A stretch of 64,000 nt of DNA, taken from positions 7,295 to 71,294 of the forward strand of contig DAINRU010000008.1 in NCBI GenBank assembly GCA_036741695.1, in the 5' to 3' direction. Made by a program: the position numbers and the translations under genes. How positions within the stretch are numbered: position 1 is the first letter of the stretch; each line of letters begins with the position of its first letter. Of the stretch, positions 51,263-61,500 are shown in pieces. The notes beneath the pieces were generated by a model. It worked only from the letters and a program-made list of their open reading frames with translations. It ran no database searches and was not told the DNA's origin. The DNA comes from JAFANK01 sp036741695 (GTDB taxonomy: Bacteria > Vulcanimicrobiota > Vulcanimicrobiia > Eremiobacterales > Eremiobacteraceae).

Positions 51263-53875
51263 ATGCGATCGATCGTGCAATCAGCCATATGCGTGGCTCT
51301 CCTCGTCGTCTCGTTCGCGCACGCGGTGCGCGCCGATGACTCGGATACGGGGCCGGCGCCCTATGCGAAGTTCATCGTCGGTGCGCAATCTCAGAGCGGA
51401 CTGTTCACCGTCTGGCGCAAGAGCGGCAAGGTCTATCTCGAGCTCACGACAGCCCAACTGGGCAAAGATTTCGTGCAAAGCGCCTCACCGGCCAACGGTC
51501 TGGGCGGCTGGGCCATTGTCTGGGGCGAGGACATGTTCGCGCAGACCAGGCTCATTCAGTTCACCCGGGCCGACAACAAGATCGTCATCACCTGGCCGAA
51601 CACATTCTTCAAAGCGCCCCCGGGCAGCTCGCGAGAGCGCTCGGTGGCGAAGTCGTTCTCTCCCTCGATCGTCGCGCTCGCACCGATCGTCGCCGAGGAC
51701 ACGGCTGCCGGGAAGATCGTCTTCGACGCATCGCCCTTCCTCGGCGACGTCATGAACCTGACGGCCGTGTTGAAGCAGAACCTGAACACGACCGATCCAA
51801 GCCAGACCTACAAGCTCGACCCCGACCGCACGTACTTCGGCCCGACCAAGGCCTTTCCGGAGAACGTGATCATCGAGGCTGACCAGACATGGTCTGCCGA
51901 TGCCAACATGACGGTCGACACGGTGCCCGATGCGCGCAGCATCCAGTTCCAGGTCAAGTATAACATCGCACAGCCGCCGGATGAGAGCGACTACATGCCG
52001 CGCATCTTCGACTCGCGCGTCGGGTACGTCGCCTCGCCCTATCTCAAGTTCGGCGACGATCGTAAGTTCGATCAAAACGTCAACTACATCGTCCGCTGGA
52101 ACATCCAACCATCAGACCCGACCAAGCCGATCTCGCCGGCGAAGCATCCTATGATGTTCTGGCTGAGCAACACCATACCCGAGGAGTACCGGCCGACCAT
52201 CAAAAGCGCGCTGCTGAGCTGGAACAAGGCGTTCGAGAAGATCGGTATCAGCGATGCGGTGGTGGTCAGGGATCAACCCGACGATCCGAATTGGGATCCT
52301 GACGACATCCGCTACAACATCGTGCGCTGGGTGACCGAGGCCTACCCGAGCTTCGGCGCGGAGGCGCAATGGGTCTACGATCCCCGTACGGGCCAGCTCT
52401 TCCACACCGGCATCCTCATCGATGCCGTGGAGGGCTACGGGCCGCCGAACACCTGGGATTATTACATCACCTCGACGCGGAGCTCGGCAAACCGGGGTAT
52501 CTTAACGCCGGAGAGCTACAGCATGGGTAAATTTGCTGAGACCGCCTTCGGCCGCGTAGCCTTGAACCTCATGGGCCGCATGGATTCCACGTCCGAACAG
52601 CAATTCACACTTGAGGCCATCTACAGCACGGTGCTGCACGAGTCCGGACACGACATGGGTTTCCAGCACAACTTCATCGCCGCCAATGCGTATACCGCAA
52701 AAGACTTGCAGAGCACGCGGTTCACGCAAGCCAATGGCGTGGCGACGTCGGTCATGCACTACGCTCCACTCAATCTGTGGCCAAAAAAAGACGGACAAGG
52801 TGAGTACTGGCAGACGCAGCTCGGCCCGTACGACTACTACGCGATCCGCTGGGGCTACGCGCGCGTACCCGGAGCGAGATCGCCTGAAGACGAGCAGCCC
52901 ACGCTGAGCCGCTGGGCTCAGGCCTGGTCGAATCCGACCTACATGTTCGCCAGCGATGAAGATGTTTCGTGGGCCAACGGACACGCCGTCGACCCGCGCG
53001 TCGAGTGGTTCAACCTCACCAACGACACGCTGGGCTGGTGCACGACGCAGATGGGCATGACTCAGAGCCTGATGCACGTCGTCGACCAGCGCTGGCCGCA
53101 ACCCGGCCACGCCTACGAGCAGGAGCGCAACGCGTTCGGTTGGCTCTTGGTCCACTATCTGCGTTGCGACGACATCTCGTTGCACTTCATCGCGGGCGAG
53201 TATCTCTCGCGCGCGCACAAGGGAGATCCGGGAAGCGGCCTTCCACTGCAACCGATACCGCGCAAGGAGGAGCAGCAAGCCTTTGCCATGTTGAACCAAT
53301 ACCTGTTCTCAGAAAGCGCCTGGCACTACCGGCCGTCGCTTTTGAACAGCCTGGTGTACACAGAAGAAGCGCCGCTCTGGGGCGGCGAGTGGGCATACAA
53401 CCCGCCGATGCGGCACGATGTCCCTGTGGCGGAGATGGCAGGCGCGGTGCAAGCGGGAGCGATCCAACAGCTCTTCCAACCGGTGATGCTGCAGAGGCTC
53501 GACGATCTTGCCATGCTCTCGAGCCCCGGTCAGACGATGAGCCTCACCGACCTCTTCGATTGGACGCAGAGCGGCATCTACGGTGATCTGCGGTCCAAGG
53601 AGTATGCTCCGAGCGAGGTGCGACGCAACCTGCAGCAATGGTATGCGCGCTACCTCATCGGCGTGTGGCTCAAGCCCGATGACGGCACTCCGTTCGATGC
53701 GCAATCGCTCGCGCGCCTGAAACTTGGTCAGCTGCAGGGCGACGTGCGCTACGCGCTCGGTCGTAAAGGGGCAGACGAGCTCACGCGCGCGCATCTTGAG
53801 CAGCTCGACGCGATCGTCTCGCGAGCCTTGGATACGCGTAACGTCGTGCCGATGGTCAGACCGCCCAGCTCCTAA
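51263..53875 (+). CDS. Secreted zinc metalloprotease, DUF5117/DUF4953 family
   Basis: 870 residues. Signal peptide at 1-24 (VQSAICVALLVVSFAHAVRA). The N-terminal half (FTVWRKSGKVYLELTTAQLG ... ASPANGLGGWAIVWGEDM) matches DUF5117; the middle holds the catalytic STVLHESGHDMGFQHNFIAA with zinc-binding His-Glu-x2-His and a third His four residues on, then SVMHYAPLNLW like a Met-turn. The C-terminal third is helical. The family is large and secreted, with little biochemistry known. GGAGG lies 13 nt before the ATG; long open sequence upstream is not protein-like. Confidence 0.92.
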   Translation: MRSIVQSAICVALLVVSFAHAVRADDSDTGPAPYAKFIVGAQSQSGLFTVWRKSGKVYLELTTAQLGKDFVQSASPANGLGGWAIVWGEDMFAQTRLIQFTRADNKIVITWPNTFFKAPPGSSRERSVAKSFSPSIVALAPIVAEDTAAGKIVFDASPFLGDVMNLTAVLKQNLNTTDPSQTYKLDPDRTYFGPTKAFPENVIIEADQTWSADANMTVDTVPDARSIQFQVKYNIAQPPDESDYMPRIFDSRVGYVASPYLKFGDDRKFDQNVNYIVRWNIQPSDPTKPISPAKHPMMFWLSNTIPEEYRPTIKSALLSWNKAFEKIGISDAVVVRDQPDDPNWDPDDIRYNIVRWVTEAYPSFGAEAQWVYDPRTGQLFHTGILIDAVEGYGPPNTWDYYITSTRSSANRGILTPESYSMGKFAETAFGRVALNLMGRMDSTSEQQFTLEAIYSTVLHESGHDMGFQHNFIAANAYTAKDLQSTRFTQANGVATSVMHYAPLNLWPKKDGQGEYWQTQLGPYDYYAIRWGYARVPGARSPEDEQPTLSRWAQAWSNPTYMFASDEDVSWANGHAVDPRVEWFNLTNDTLGWCTTQMGMTQSLMHVVDQRWPQPGHAYEQERNAFGWLLVHYLRCDDISLHFIAGEYLSRAHKGDPGSGLPLQPIPRKEEQQAFAMLNQYLFSESAWHYRPSLLNSLVYTEEAPLWGGEWAYNPPMRHDVPVAEMAGAVQAGAIQQLFQPVMLQRLDDLAMLSSPGQTMSLTDLFDWTQSGIYGDLRSKEYAPSEVRRNLQQWYARYLIGVWLKPDDGTPFDAQSLARLKLGQLQGDVRYALGRKGADELTRAHLEQLDAIVSRALDTRNVVPMVRPPSS

Positions 53876-53883
53876 CAACACGA

Positions 53884-53909
53884 AAGGGCCCGAAGCGATT
53901 CGGGCCCTT
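53884..53909. terminator. Bidirectional terminator hairpin
   Basis: Stem AAGGGCCCGAA/TTCGGGCCCTT, 11 bp, with a GCGA tetraloop, 9 nt after the metalloprotease stop and facing the end of the minus-strand DUF2269 gene. Confidence 0.85.
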
Positions 53910-53938
53910 CACATCTGGCGTCGCGGACGCGCCCTGTA

Positions 53939-54418
53939 TCAGTGGAACGCGGGCAACGCCGGCTTGAGCACCATGAGTGCGACGGCGAAGAGCGGAGCGA
54001 CGAGCGCGATCAATCCGAAGACATTCCAACGGCGCGAAAGCGCTTCGTAGCGATCCCAGTCCATGTGTCCTGTCGCGACGCCCTCCAGGGCCACGTCCCG
54101 GATTCCTCGCTGCGCTCGAGACAACGGGCCAAACGCTATGCCGGAGATCGTGAACAACACGATCCCCCACAGGATCCATCCCGTGCCCAAGATGCTCAGG
54201 TGGCCGACCTGCGCCGCGCCGATGCCGCCGACGAGCAAGACGATGATCGCCGGGATCGTGAAGACCTTGTCGGCGCGGATGATCCCCTTCATGGTGTACG
54301 CCATGATCGCGGGGTCACGGGTTGCATCCCCGATCGACTTCCACAACACGCCGACGGTGATGTTACCGACAAACACGATCACCGCCGCGACGTGGACGAG
54401 CTTGAGCACGAGGTACAT
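53939..54418 (-). CDS. DUF2269 family integral membrane protein
   Basis: 159 residues with four membrane helices: VLKLVHVAAVIVFVGNITVG, then IPAIIVLLVGGIGAAQ, LWGIVLFTISGIAFGPL and GLIALVAPLFAVALMVL. The N-terminal Lys-x2-His-Val pattern and four-helix layout are those of DUF2269, resembling small haem-binding or copper-resistance membrane proteins. Lies 17 nt after the DUF885 gene on the same strand. Confidence 0.82.
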   Translation of the reverse strand: MYLVLKLVHVAAVIVFVGNITVGVLWKSIGDATRDPAIMAYTMKGIIRADKVFTIPAIIVLLVGGIGAAQVGHLSILGTGWILWGIVLFTISGIAFGPLSRAQRGIRDVALEGVATGHMDWDRYEALSRRWNVFGLIALVAPLFAVALMVLKPALPAFH

Positions 54419-54435
54419 GGTCTATCCCCCAAGCT

Positions 54436-56046
54436 TTACGCGGTCGCGAAGGTCGGCTGGATCAAGGCGACCGGAATCGTGCCATAGGACAGCAGCCGGT
54501 CGTGGAACGACTGGAGATCGAAGGCGCCGCCTAGGCGCCGTTGCTCGGCCGCACGCAGCTCGAGGATCTGGTGTTTGCCCATGAGATAGGACATGGGCTG
54601 GGTGGCGGACTGCGTGTAGCGGCGCACCTCGCCGATGGCGTTCGGACGCTCCAGGTGCGCCACGTCGACGAGCATGTCGACGGCCTGCTCGAACGTCATG
54701 ATCCCTGTGTGCAGTTTCACGTCGATCACGACGCGGCACGCGCGCCATAACTGATCCTTGAGCTGGAATACGCGATGTCGCGGATCGCTCGAGAGCCCTT
54801 CGTCGAGCACGAGCTGCTCGCAATACAGCGCCCAGCCCTCGCAGAAGACCGTGTTCCAGAGCAGCTTGCGTACGGGCGAGTCGACCGCGCTCGCATGCAC
54901 GAGCTGGAGGTGGTGACCGGGATAGCCTTCGTGGACATTGGTGAGCAGCATGCCGTAGCGGTTATGGCCGGACATCTGCTGCCGGCGCTCCGCAGCGGGC
55001 AATCGCTCGTTGAGCGGCGTGACGTAGTAGAGACCGTCCTGATGGGGTTCGAAACCGCCGGCCGGCATGTACGCCGCATACGGCACGGTCGGGCGCATGA
55101 AGGTCGGCGTCTCGACGACCTGTAGCGACTCACCGCTCGGGATCGACGCCAGCTTGCGATCGCGGACGAATCGCTTGGCCAGATCGACGCCTGCACGATA
55201 CTCGTCGAGCAATGCCTTCTCGTCGGGCAAGTTGCGGCGCGACTCCTCGACGATCTCACCCCACGATTTGCTCGTATCGATCGTGCGGGCGACCTCGGCC
55301 AACTGCTCGAGCGTCGTGCGCACCGCGCGCTCGCCGAATTGCAGCAAAGCGTCAGCATCGAGCTCGAGCAGGTGCTCGCGCTTGAGCTTGAAATCGAAGA
55401 GCTCGCGCCCGATCGCGAATGGCATGCCGTTGGCCGCCGTGAAGTCGTCGCGCAAGAAGCGGCCGTACGCATCGCTGGCGGCGATGGCGCCTTCGAGCGC
55501 CCCGCGTAGGGCGTCATGCTCCTGCGCGATCGGGCCCACGGTGTGACGCAAGAACTCGGTCGCGCCCTCGGTCTCTTCGATTGCGATCTCACGCCAGATG
55601 GCGGGCGAGCGGGTGAGATTGACGTGTGCCGCCGCGAAGATCGCAGGGATCTTGGAGAGACGGCTGGCGATGGCCGGCAGGCGGTCGCGCAGTGGGGCGA
55701 AGTCACGGGCGAGCAGGGAGTAGATGCCCTCGATCGCGACATTGGGATAGAGCGACGGGCTGTGTTTGTAGAGCTCGAGCTGCTCGGCTTCGCGCAGCTG
55801 CACCTCGAAGCGAGAGACGAGCATGTGCCAGTCGATGCGATCGGATGCCGACAGCTCTTGCGGCTTGAAGCGACGCAGGGCGTCAAGATGCGTCTTGACT
55901 CGGGCGCGCTGCTGGGCGAAACCGTCCGCGCTGACGTCCGGGTAGTTTGCGTCGTAGTCGTGGATCCCAGCCCACGTGGCCTCGAGCGGCTCGTTCGCGA
56001 GGACGTCGTTGATGATGCTGCGAGCGGTTTGAGAGAAGTCGCTCAT
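54436..56046 (-). CDS. DUF885 family peptidase-like protein
   Basis: 536 residues, cytoplasmic (no signal peptide). Family zinc motif TNVHEGYPGHHLQLVHA and CEGWALYCEQLVLDEG match the gluzincin-like His-Glu-x3-His plus downstream Glu. LMGKHQILELRAAEQRR completes the C-terminal signature. Members are predicted carboxypeptidases; activity is largely unproven. ATG at 56046 gives MSDFSQTARSI; an earlier in-frame start would translate unconserved sequence. Divergent from the SOS cassette. Confidence 0.88.
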   Translation of the reverse strand: MSDFSQTARSIINDVLANEPLEATWAGIHDYDANYPDVSADGFAQQRARVKTHLDALRRFKPQELSASDRIDWHMLVSRFEVQLREAEQLELYKHSPSLYPNVAIEGIYSLLARDFAPLRDRLPAIASRLSKIPAIFAAAHVNLTRSPAIWREIAIEETEGATEFLRHTVGPIAQEHDALRGALEGAIAASDAYGRFLRDDFTAANGMPFAIGRELFDFKLKREHLLELDADALLQFGERAVRTTLEQLAEVARTIDTSKSWGEIVEESRRNLPDEKALLDEYRAGVDLAKRFVRDRKLASIPSGESLQVVETPTFMRPTVPYAAYMPAGGFEPHQDGLYYVTPLNERLPAAERRQQMSGHNRYGMLLTNVHEGYPGHHLQLVHASAVDSPVRKLLWNTVFCEGWALYCEQLVLDEGLSSDPRHRVFQLKDQLWRACRVVIDVKLHTGIMTFEQAVDMLVDVAHLERPNAIGEVRRYTQSATQPMSYLMGKHQILELRAAEQRRLGGAFDLQSFHDRLLSYGTIPVALIQPTFATA

Positions 56047-56142
56047 CGTCGGATTTTTTGGCTCCTGGCAGGCTGATAAGTGGAGGCTGATAGGCCCCGT
56101 GAAGTGTCCCTCAAGGGGCTTCAAAAAGTGAGGACTGCCCCC

Positions 56143-56171
56143 TTGTCATCGAACATATGTTCGATTATACT
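56143..56171 (+). promoter_or_regulatory. Promoter with a LexA-type operator in the spacer
   Basis: TTGTCA (56143-56148), a 17-nt spacer, and TATACT (56166-56171) form a near-consensus sigma-70 promoter. The spacer is the perfect 18-bp palindrome ATCGAACATATGTTCGAT (56148-56165), matching the Gram-positive/actinobacterial LexA box CGAACRNRYGTTCG. LexA bound here would block polymerase, making the cassette SOS-inducible through RecA. Confidence 0.92.
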
Positions 56172-56237
56172 AACAGTCCACCCAGTACGGAACGGACCCT
56201 TCTACAGTCCGTCGCTCAGAGAAAGGATGCGGCCCCC

Positions 56238-57005
56238 ATGTCCGTCGCCGCTCTCGAAAGCCTGCTGGAACGCCGCTGGCATGGCGCTGCGGTGCACGGA
56301 CATGTCCTCCCGCTGACCGGCTGGACGACCGGGATCCCAAGCCTGGATGCGGCCCTCGGACCGGCCGGCGTCCCCCGTGGCCGCCTGACGGAGTTCTTCG
56401 GCGCAGCTTCGTCCGGGAAGACCACCCTCGCCTATGCGCTGCTCGCTGCCTGCATCCGGCACGGCGATATCGGCGCATACGTCGATCCTGAGAGCGGCTT
56501 GTTCGCCCCGGCTGCCGAGGCGGCCGGCATCGACCTCGAGCGGCTCATCGTCGTGCAGCCGCGCCAAGCGCAGTCACTGCGACGTGCGGTCGACGCCATC
56601 GTGCGCAGCGGCGCGTGCGCCGTCGTCGTCCTCGACCAAGCATGCACCCCAGCGTTACAGACGCATCATTATGCGCGCCTGGTCTCACAGGCAGAGAAGA
56701 CCGGCACGACGCTTGTCGCGCTCTCAAGTGGTGGAAGTCAGCCGCTCGCCTCGTTCGCATCGCTGCGCGTGCACATGCACGAGCTCTCGCCGCTCTGGCA
56801 ACTGGGCAGCGCCGGCGGCGGACGCCTGTGGGGATACAGCATCGCGCTTGACATCGCCAAATCCAGGATGGGTGCGCCCGGCAAGAGCGTCACCTTTGCA
56901 GCCTCCATGCCGGACATCGCCGGCAGCTGGCCTGCGGCTGATATGCACGATGATGCGCTGGCGCCGGAAGCCGAAAATGATGAGCGCTGCACGACAAGCG
57001 CCTGA
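56238..57005 (+). CDS. imuA: RecA-like mutasome protein ImuA
   Basis: 255 residues. RecA-fold with intact Walker A (FFGAASSGKTTLAYALL, about residue 54), PESGLFAPAAEAAGIDLERL and the Walker B-like CAVVVLDQACTP. Weak identity to RecA and the missing L1/L2 loops fit ImuA, which links the mutasome to RecA. ATG at 56238 follows AAAGGA; the frame open to 56157 begins within the promoter and is not used. Overlaps imuB by about 26 nt. Confidence 0.87.
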   Translation: MSVAALESLLERRWHGAAVHGHVLPLTGWTTGIPSLDAALGPAGVPRGRLTEFFGAASSGKTTLAYALLAACIRHGDIGAYVDPESGLFAPAAEAAGIDLERLIVVQPRQAQSLRRAVDAIVRSGACAVVVLDQACTPALQTHHYARLVSQAEKTGTTLVALSSGGSQPLASFASLRVHMHELSPLWQLGSAGGGRLWGYSIALDIAKSRMGAPGKSVTFAASMPDIAGSWPAADMHDDALAPEAENDERCTTSA

Positions 57006-58557
57006 ACCGCGCATCGCAGCGCTGGTCATCTCTGACTTCCTCGTCGACATCTGCCTGCGCGAACATCCATCGCTTGCCGGCCGGCCGCTGGCCGTGGTCG
57101 ACGGCATCTCGCGTCGAGAGGTCGTCGCCGCGAACCGTGCAGCGCGTGGCGTGCAGGCCGGCATGACGCCCAAGCAAGCACGCGCAGCGTGCCCCGGTCT
57201 CGTCGTCATCGCGCGCGATGAGAAGGCGGAGCGCGAGGCGACGAGCGAGTTGCTCGATGCATTGGAGACCTGTAGTCCTGCGGTCGAAGCGCCGCGCCCC
57301 GGTGCGTGCTTCTTCGACGCGCGAGGGCTGCCCGGAGGTGAGACAGGCGCGATTGGCAGCGCGGTGGCGCTTGCCGCGACGCTCGGCCTGCGCGCTTCGG
57401 CCGCCGTGGCGGACGACAAGTTCAGCGCCTATTGCGCGGCACTGACCGGCGGTGGCTGCAGCATCGTGCCACCGGGCGCTAGCGCGGCGTTTCTCGCGCC
57501 GCTGCCGGTTTCGCTCTTGCCGCTGGCGCCGGGAGATGGGGAGCGCTTCGACCTGCTCGGGCTGCGCCTGCTCGGGCAGATCGCCGCATTGCCGACCGCG
57601 CCGCTTGCCGCGCGCTTCGGCGAACGGGCACGCGAATATGCGTGTCTCGCCCGCGGCGAGCAGCGAGATCCCCTGCGACCGCGGCGCGCGCAGACGGTAT
57701 ATGAAGAGCGTTTCGCGTTCGAGAGCCCGGTCGATCGGCTCGAACCGCTGTTCTTCGCGCTGCGAGGCTGCATCGCCGGCATCGCCGACCGTCTCGCCGG
57801 CGCAGCGCAGGTGTGCGACCGGGTGAACATCCTCCTCATCGTGGATGCGACGAACAGCATCGAGCAGACGGGGATGCGTGCGGATCCGCCGTCTCAGCGG
57901 GCGGGTGCCGGCGTTGCGCCTGTCGCCGATGTCCAGGTCGCGCTTGCCGAGCCCAGCGCCTCGGCCGCCGTCATATTCGATCTTGCGCGCGTCGCGCTCG
58001 AATCGCGCGAACAGATCGGCAGCGTCGAGGCGGTCATCGTGCGAGCTGCGCCCTGTGGAGAGCCTCCGCCGCAGCTCGGCTTGTTCGATGGATTCGGCGG
58101 ATCGCGCAACGCGGCGCTGGCCGCCACGCTTGCGCGCCTGCATGCGAGCCTGGCAGAACATGAGGTCGTGACGCTGCAGACGCAAGGGCGACGCTCGCGC
58201 ATGCCCGAGCGCATGCAACGGCGCGAGCCTGTGACATCGCCGCGTCAGTTCATCCGCAGCGATGCGCCCAGATGTCGTGCGGGAGATGCACGTGCGGCAC
58301 GCCCGGGAGGACGCTCGCTCCCTCAGATGCAGCCACAGGTATGGGCACCCGCGTTGCGCCTTGTCGATCCGCCCCTGCCCATGCAGCCGCCCGCACAGGA
58401 AAGCGCGCGCGCCGGCCCGTTCCGGTTGAGCGAGAGCTGGTGGGAACAGCCGGTCGAGCGCGATTACTATCAGATGACCGACCGCAGCGGCGCTCTCGTG
58501 CTGGCGTTCTTCGACATCCGTCGAGGTGGGTGGTACGTGCAGGGCGTCTTCGATTGA
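56980..58557 (+). CDS. imuB: Y-family polymerase homologue ImuB
   Basis: 525 residues. The N-terminal Y-family palm/fingers resemble DinB (ISDFLVDICLREHPSLAGRP, then AANRAARGVQAGMTPKQARA), but the usual catalytic Asp-x-Asp and Ser-x-Asp-Glu motifs are altered (FFDARGL), as in ImuB proteins that have lost polymerase activity and act as a hub binding ImuA, DnaE2 and the beta clamp. QLGLFDGF (about residue 366) resembles the beta-clamp-binding motif. The C-terminus ends in an ImuB-type tail (FDIRRGGWYVQGVF). ATG 56980 (or 56977) overlaps imuA; the stop overlaps dnaE2. Confidence 0.85.
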   Translation: MSAARQAPEPRIAALVISDFLVDICLREHPSLAGRPLAVVDGISRREVVAANRAARGVQAGMTPKQARAACPGLVVIARDEKAEREATSELLDALETCSPAVEAPRPGACFFDARGLPGGETGAIGSAVALAATLGLRASAAVADDKFSAYCAALTGGGCSIVPPGASAAFLAPLPVSLLPLAPGDGERFDLLGLRLLGQIAALPTAPLAARFGERAREYACLARGEQRDPLRPRRAQTVYEERFAFESPVDRLEPLFFALRGCIAGIADRLAGAAQVCDRVNILLIVDATNSIEQTGMRADPPSQRAGAGVAPVADVQVALAEPSASAAVIFDLARVALESREQIGSVEAVIVRAAPCGEPPPQLGLFDGFGGSRNAALAATLARLHASLAEHEVVTLQTQGRRSRMPERMQRREPVTSPRQFIRSDAPRCRAGDARAARPGGRSLPQMQPQVWAPALRLVDPPLPMQPPAQESARAGPFRLSESWWEQPVERDYYQMTDRSGALVLAFFDIRRGGWYVQGVFD

Positions 58558-61500
58558 CGGTCAGATATGCGGAATTGCACGCTCATTCGAACTTCACGTT
58601 GTTGGACGGAGGTTCGCATCCCGAAGAGCTGATCGCGCGCGCCAAGCAGCTCGGCTACGCCGGCATCGCGATCACCGATCGCGATGGACTCTATGGCGCG
58701 GTGCGCTTCGCCCAGGCTGGGCGAGATGAAGATGTGCCGGCCGTCATCGGCGCCGAGCTGACGATGGAGGACCAGAGCCATCTCATCGTGCTGGTCGAGG
58801 ACAAGACCGGGTACGCGAATCTTTCCCGGCTCCTCAGCCGGGCACGCCTCGATCATCCACGCGGTCAACCCGTGACCGGCTACGATCTGCTCGAGACGCA
58901 TGGCCGGGGGCTCATCGCGCTGTCCGGCTGCCGTCACGGGGCTATGCCACAACTGCTCGAGCGCGGCGACTTTCGCGGCGCGTGTGCAAGAGCCGCGCAG
59001 CTGCGCGATATCTTCGGATGGGGCAACTTCTGGATCGAGTTGCAGCGGCATCTCGAGCCTGATGATGGGCCGCGCATCCGCGCTTTGACCGCAGTGGCAC
59101 AGAAGCTCGAGCTTGGGTTGGTTGCCACAGGCGGCGTGCACTACGCGCAGCCCGAGCATCGCGATCTCGCCGATGTGCTGGCCTGCATACGATTGAAGAC
59201 GACGCTTGAACAGGCCGGCACGCAGCTGCGTCCCAACGGCGAATACTATCTGCGTTCGCCGGAGGAGATGGCGCGCTGGTTCGTCGAGCATCCGCGTGCC
59301 GTTGCCAACAGCGTCGCCATCGCGCAGCGCTGCGGCTTTCGCCTGCGCAAGCTCGAGAACGAGTTCCCAGACTTCCCGCTGCCGCCCGGCGAGACATCGT
59401 TCTCGTACCTGCACGCGCTCGTGCACGAGGGCGTGCAGCGGCGCTACCGACCTGTGACGTCGGAGGTCAGCAGGCAGATCGCCCACGAGCTTGCGGTCAT
59501 CGAGAAGCTCGATCTGTCCGGCTATTTCCTCATCGTCTGGGATATGGTGCGCTTCGCGCGCGAGCACGATATCCTGGTGCAGGGACGGGGGTCGGCCGCC
59601 AACTCCGCGGTCTGCTACGCGCTGGGCATCACAAGCGTCGACCCCGTCGGTTTGAAGCTGTTGTTCGAACGTTTCTTGTCCGAGGAACGCGACGAGCCGC
59701 CGGATATCGATCTCGACACCCCATCGGGTGATCAGCGCGAACAGCTCATCCAGTACATCTACGATCGCTACGGGCGCGAGCACGCAGGGATGGTCGCCGA
59801 GGTCATCACCTATCGTGCGCGCAGCGCGGTGCGCGATATCGGAAAGGCGCTCGGCCTCTCGCTCGACCAGGTGGACGCGCTCGCCAAATCGCTCGACACG
59901 GGGTCTGCGGCCACGGTCGCCGACGAGGCCATGCAGATCGACAATAAACCTCGCCATACGCAGCTCCACGTGACCAAGCACGGCGAACGCCTGCCGATGA
60001 CCGCGGCTGAGGTCGAGAGCGCGATGGCGGCGCTGCCGCCGGCGTTGCGCATCGATCTCCAAGGCGACGTCGCGCGGCGGCTGTACGAGCTATGCCGGCG
60101 CATCGATGGTTTTCCACGGCACTTGAGCCAGCACGTGGGCGGCATGGTCGTCACGCGTTCACCGCTCATCGAGATCGCGCCGCTCGAACCGGCCGCCATG
60201 CCGGATCGCACGATCCTATGCTGGGATAAGGACGACTGCGCGATGCTCGGTCTCATCAAGATCGATATCCTGGGGCTGGGGATGCTAGACGCGATCGAAC
60301 TGGCGCTCGCCGATATCGAGCATAGCCGCGGCATGAAGATCGATTTCGCCGACCTACGCGCCTGCGACGACTCGCGCATCTACGACATGCTCTGCGAGGC
60401 GGACACGGTCGGCCTCTTCCAAGTGGAGTCGCGCGCGCAGATGGCGACCCTGCCGCGGCTACGGCCACGGTGCTTCTACGACATCGTGGTGCAAGTGGCC
60501 ATCATCCGGCCCGGTCCCATCCAAGGCGACATGGTGCATCCCTACATCCGCCGGCGCCGCGGCCTCGAACCCGTCACCTACCCGCATCCCACGCTCAAGG
60601 GGGTGCTCGAGCGCACGCTCGGCGTGCCCCTCTTCCAAGAACAGGGCATGCGCTTGGCCATCGAAGCCGCGGGGTTCACGCCCGGGCAGGCAGATGAGCT
60701 GCGCCGCGCGATGGGCCACAAACGCTCGCGCGAGAAGATGGAGAAGCTGCACGGCCGGCTGCTCGAGGGCATGGCGCGCAACGGCATCGCCCGCGACCTC
60801 GCCGACCGGCTCTTCCAGATGCTGAGCGCTTTTGCGGACTACGGATTTCCGGAGTCCCATGCGGCATCGTTCGCGCTCATCGTCTATGTCTCGGCGTATC
60901 TCAAACGGTATTATGCGCCGGAGTTCTTCGCCGCGCTCCTCAACGCGCAGCCGATGGGGTTCTACTCGCCGGCCACCCTCATCGGCGATGCGCGCCGGCA
61001 CAACGTAACGGTCTTGTCAGCCGACGTGAACGCCTCGCGCTTCGAATGCACGGTCGAGCCTCTCGAGGGCGGGTTACGAAGGCATTTGCAACCGTCGGAT
61101 GTCGTCACCCATCCTTGGGAGCACCCCGTCGCGTTGCGGATCGGGCTATCGCTCGTGCACGGCATCGGCGCCAAGCACAAGGAGATGCTCAACGCCGAGC
61201 GCGCACGCGGGCCATATGCAGACCTGCGCGATTTCGTGTTGCGCACGCGATTGCCGAAAGACGTGCTCGAATCGCTCGCCTCGGTCGGTGCATTCGGATG
61301 CTTTGGCCTGGCACGCCGCGCTGCGCTGTGGGATGTGCAGCGGCTCGGCAATCTGAAAGATGCAGGTGCGCTCGAGCGCGATATGACGGTGGACGAGCCG
61401 GGCGTCGCTCTGCCTGCCATGCAACAGCGCGAGGAGGCGGCGGCCGACTATCGCGGCCTGGGGCTATCGACGCGGTATCAGATCATGGAGTTCTATCGTC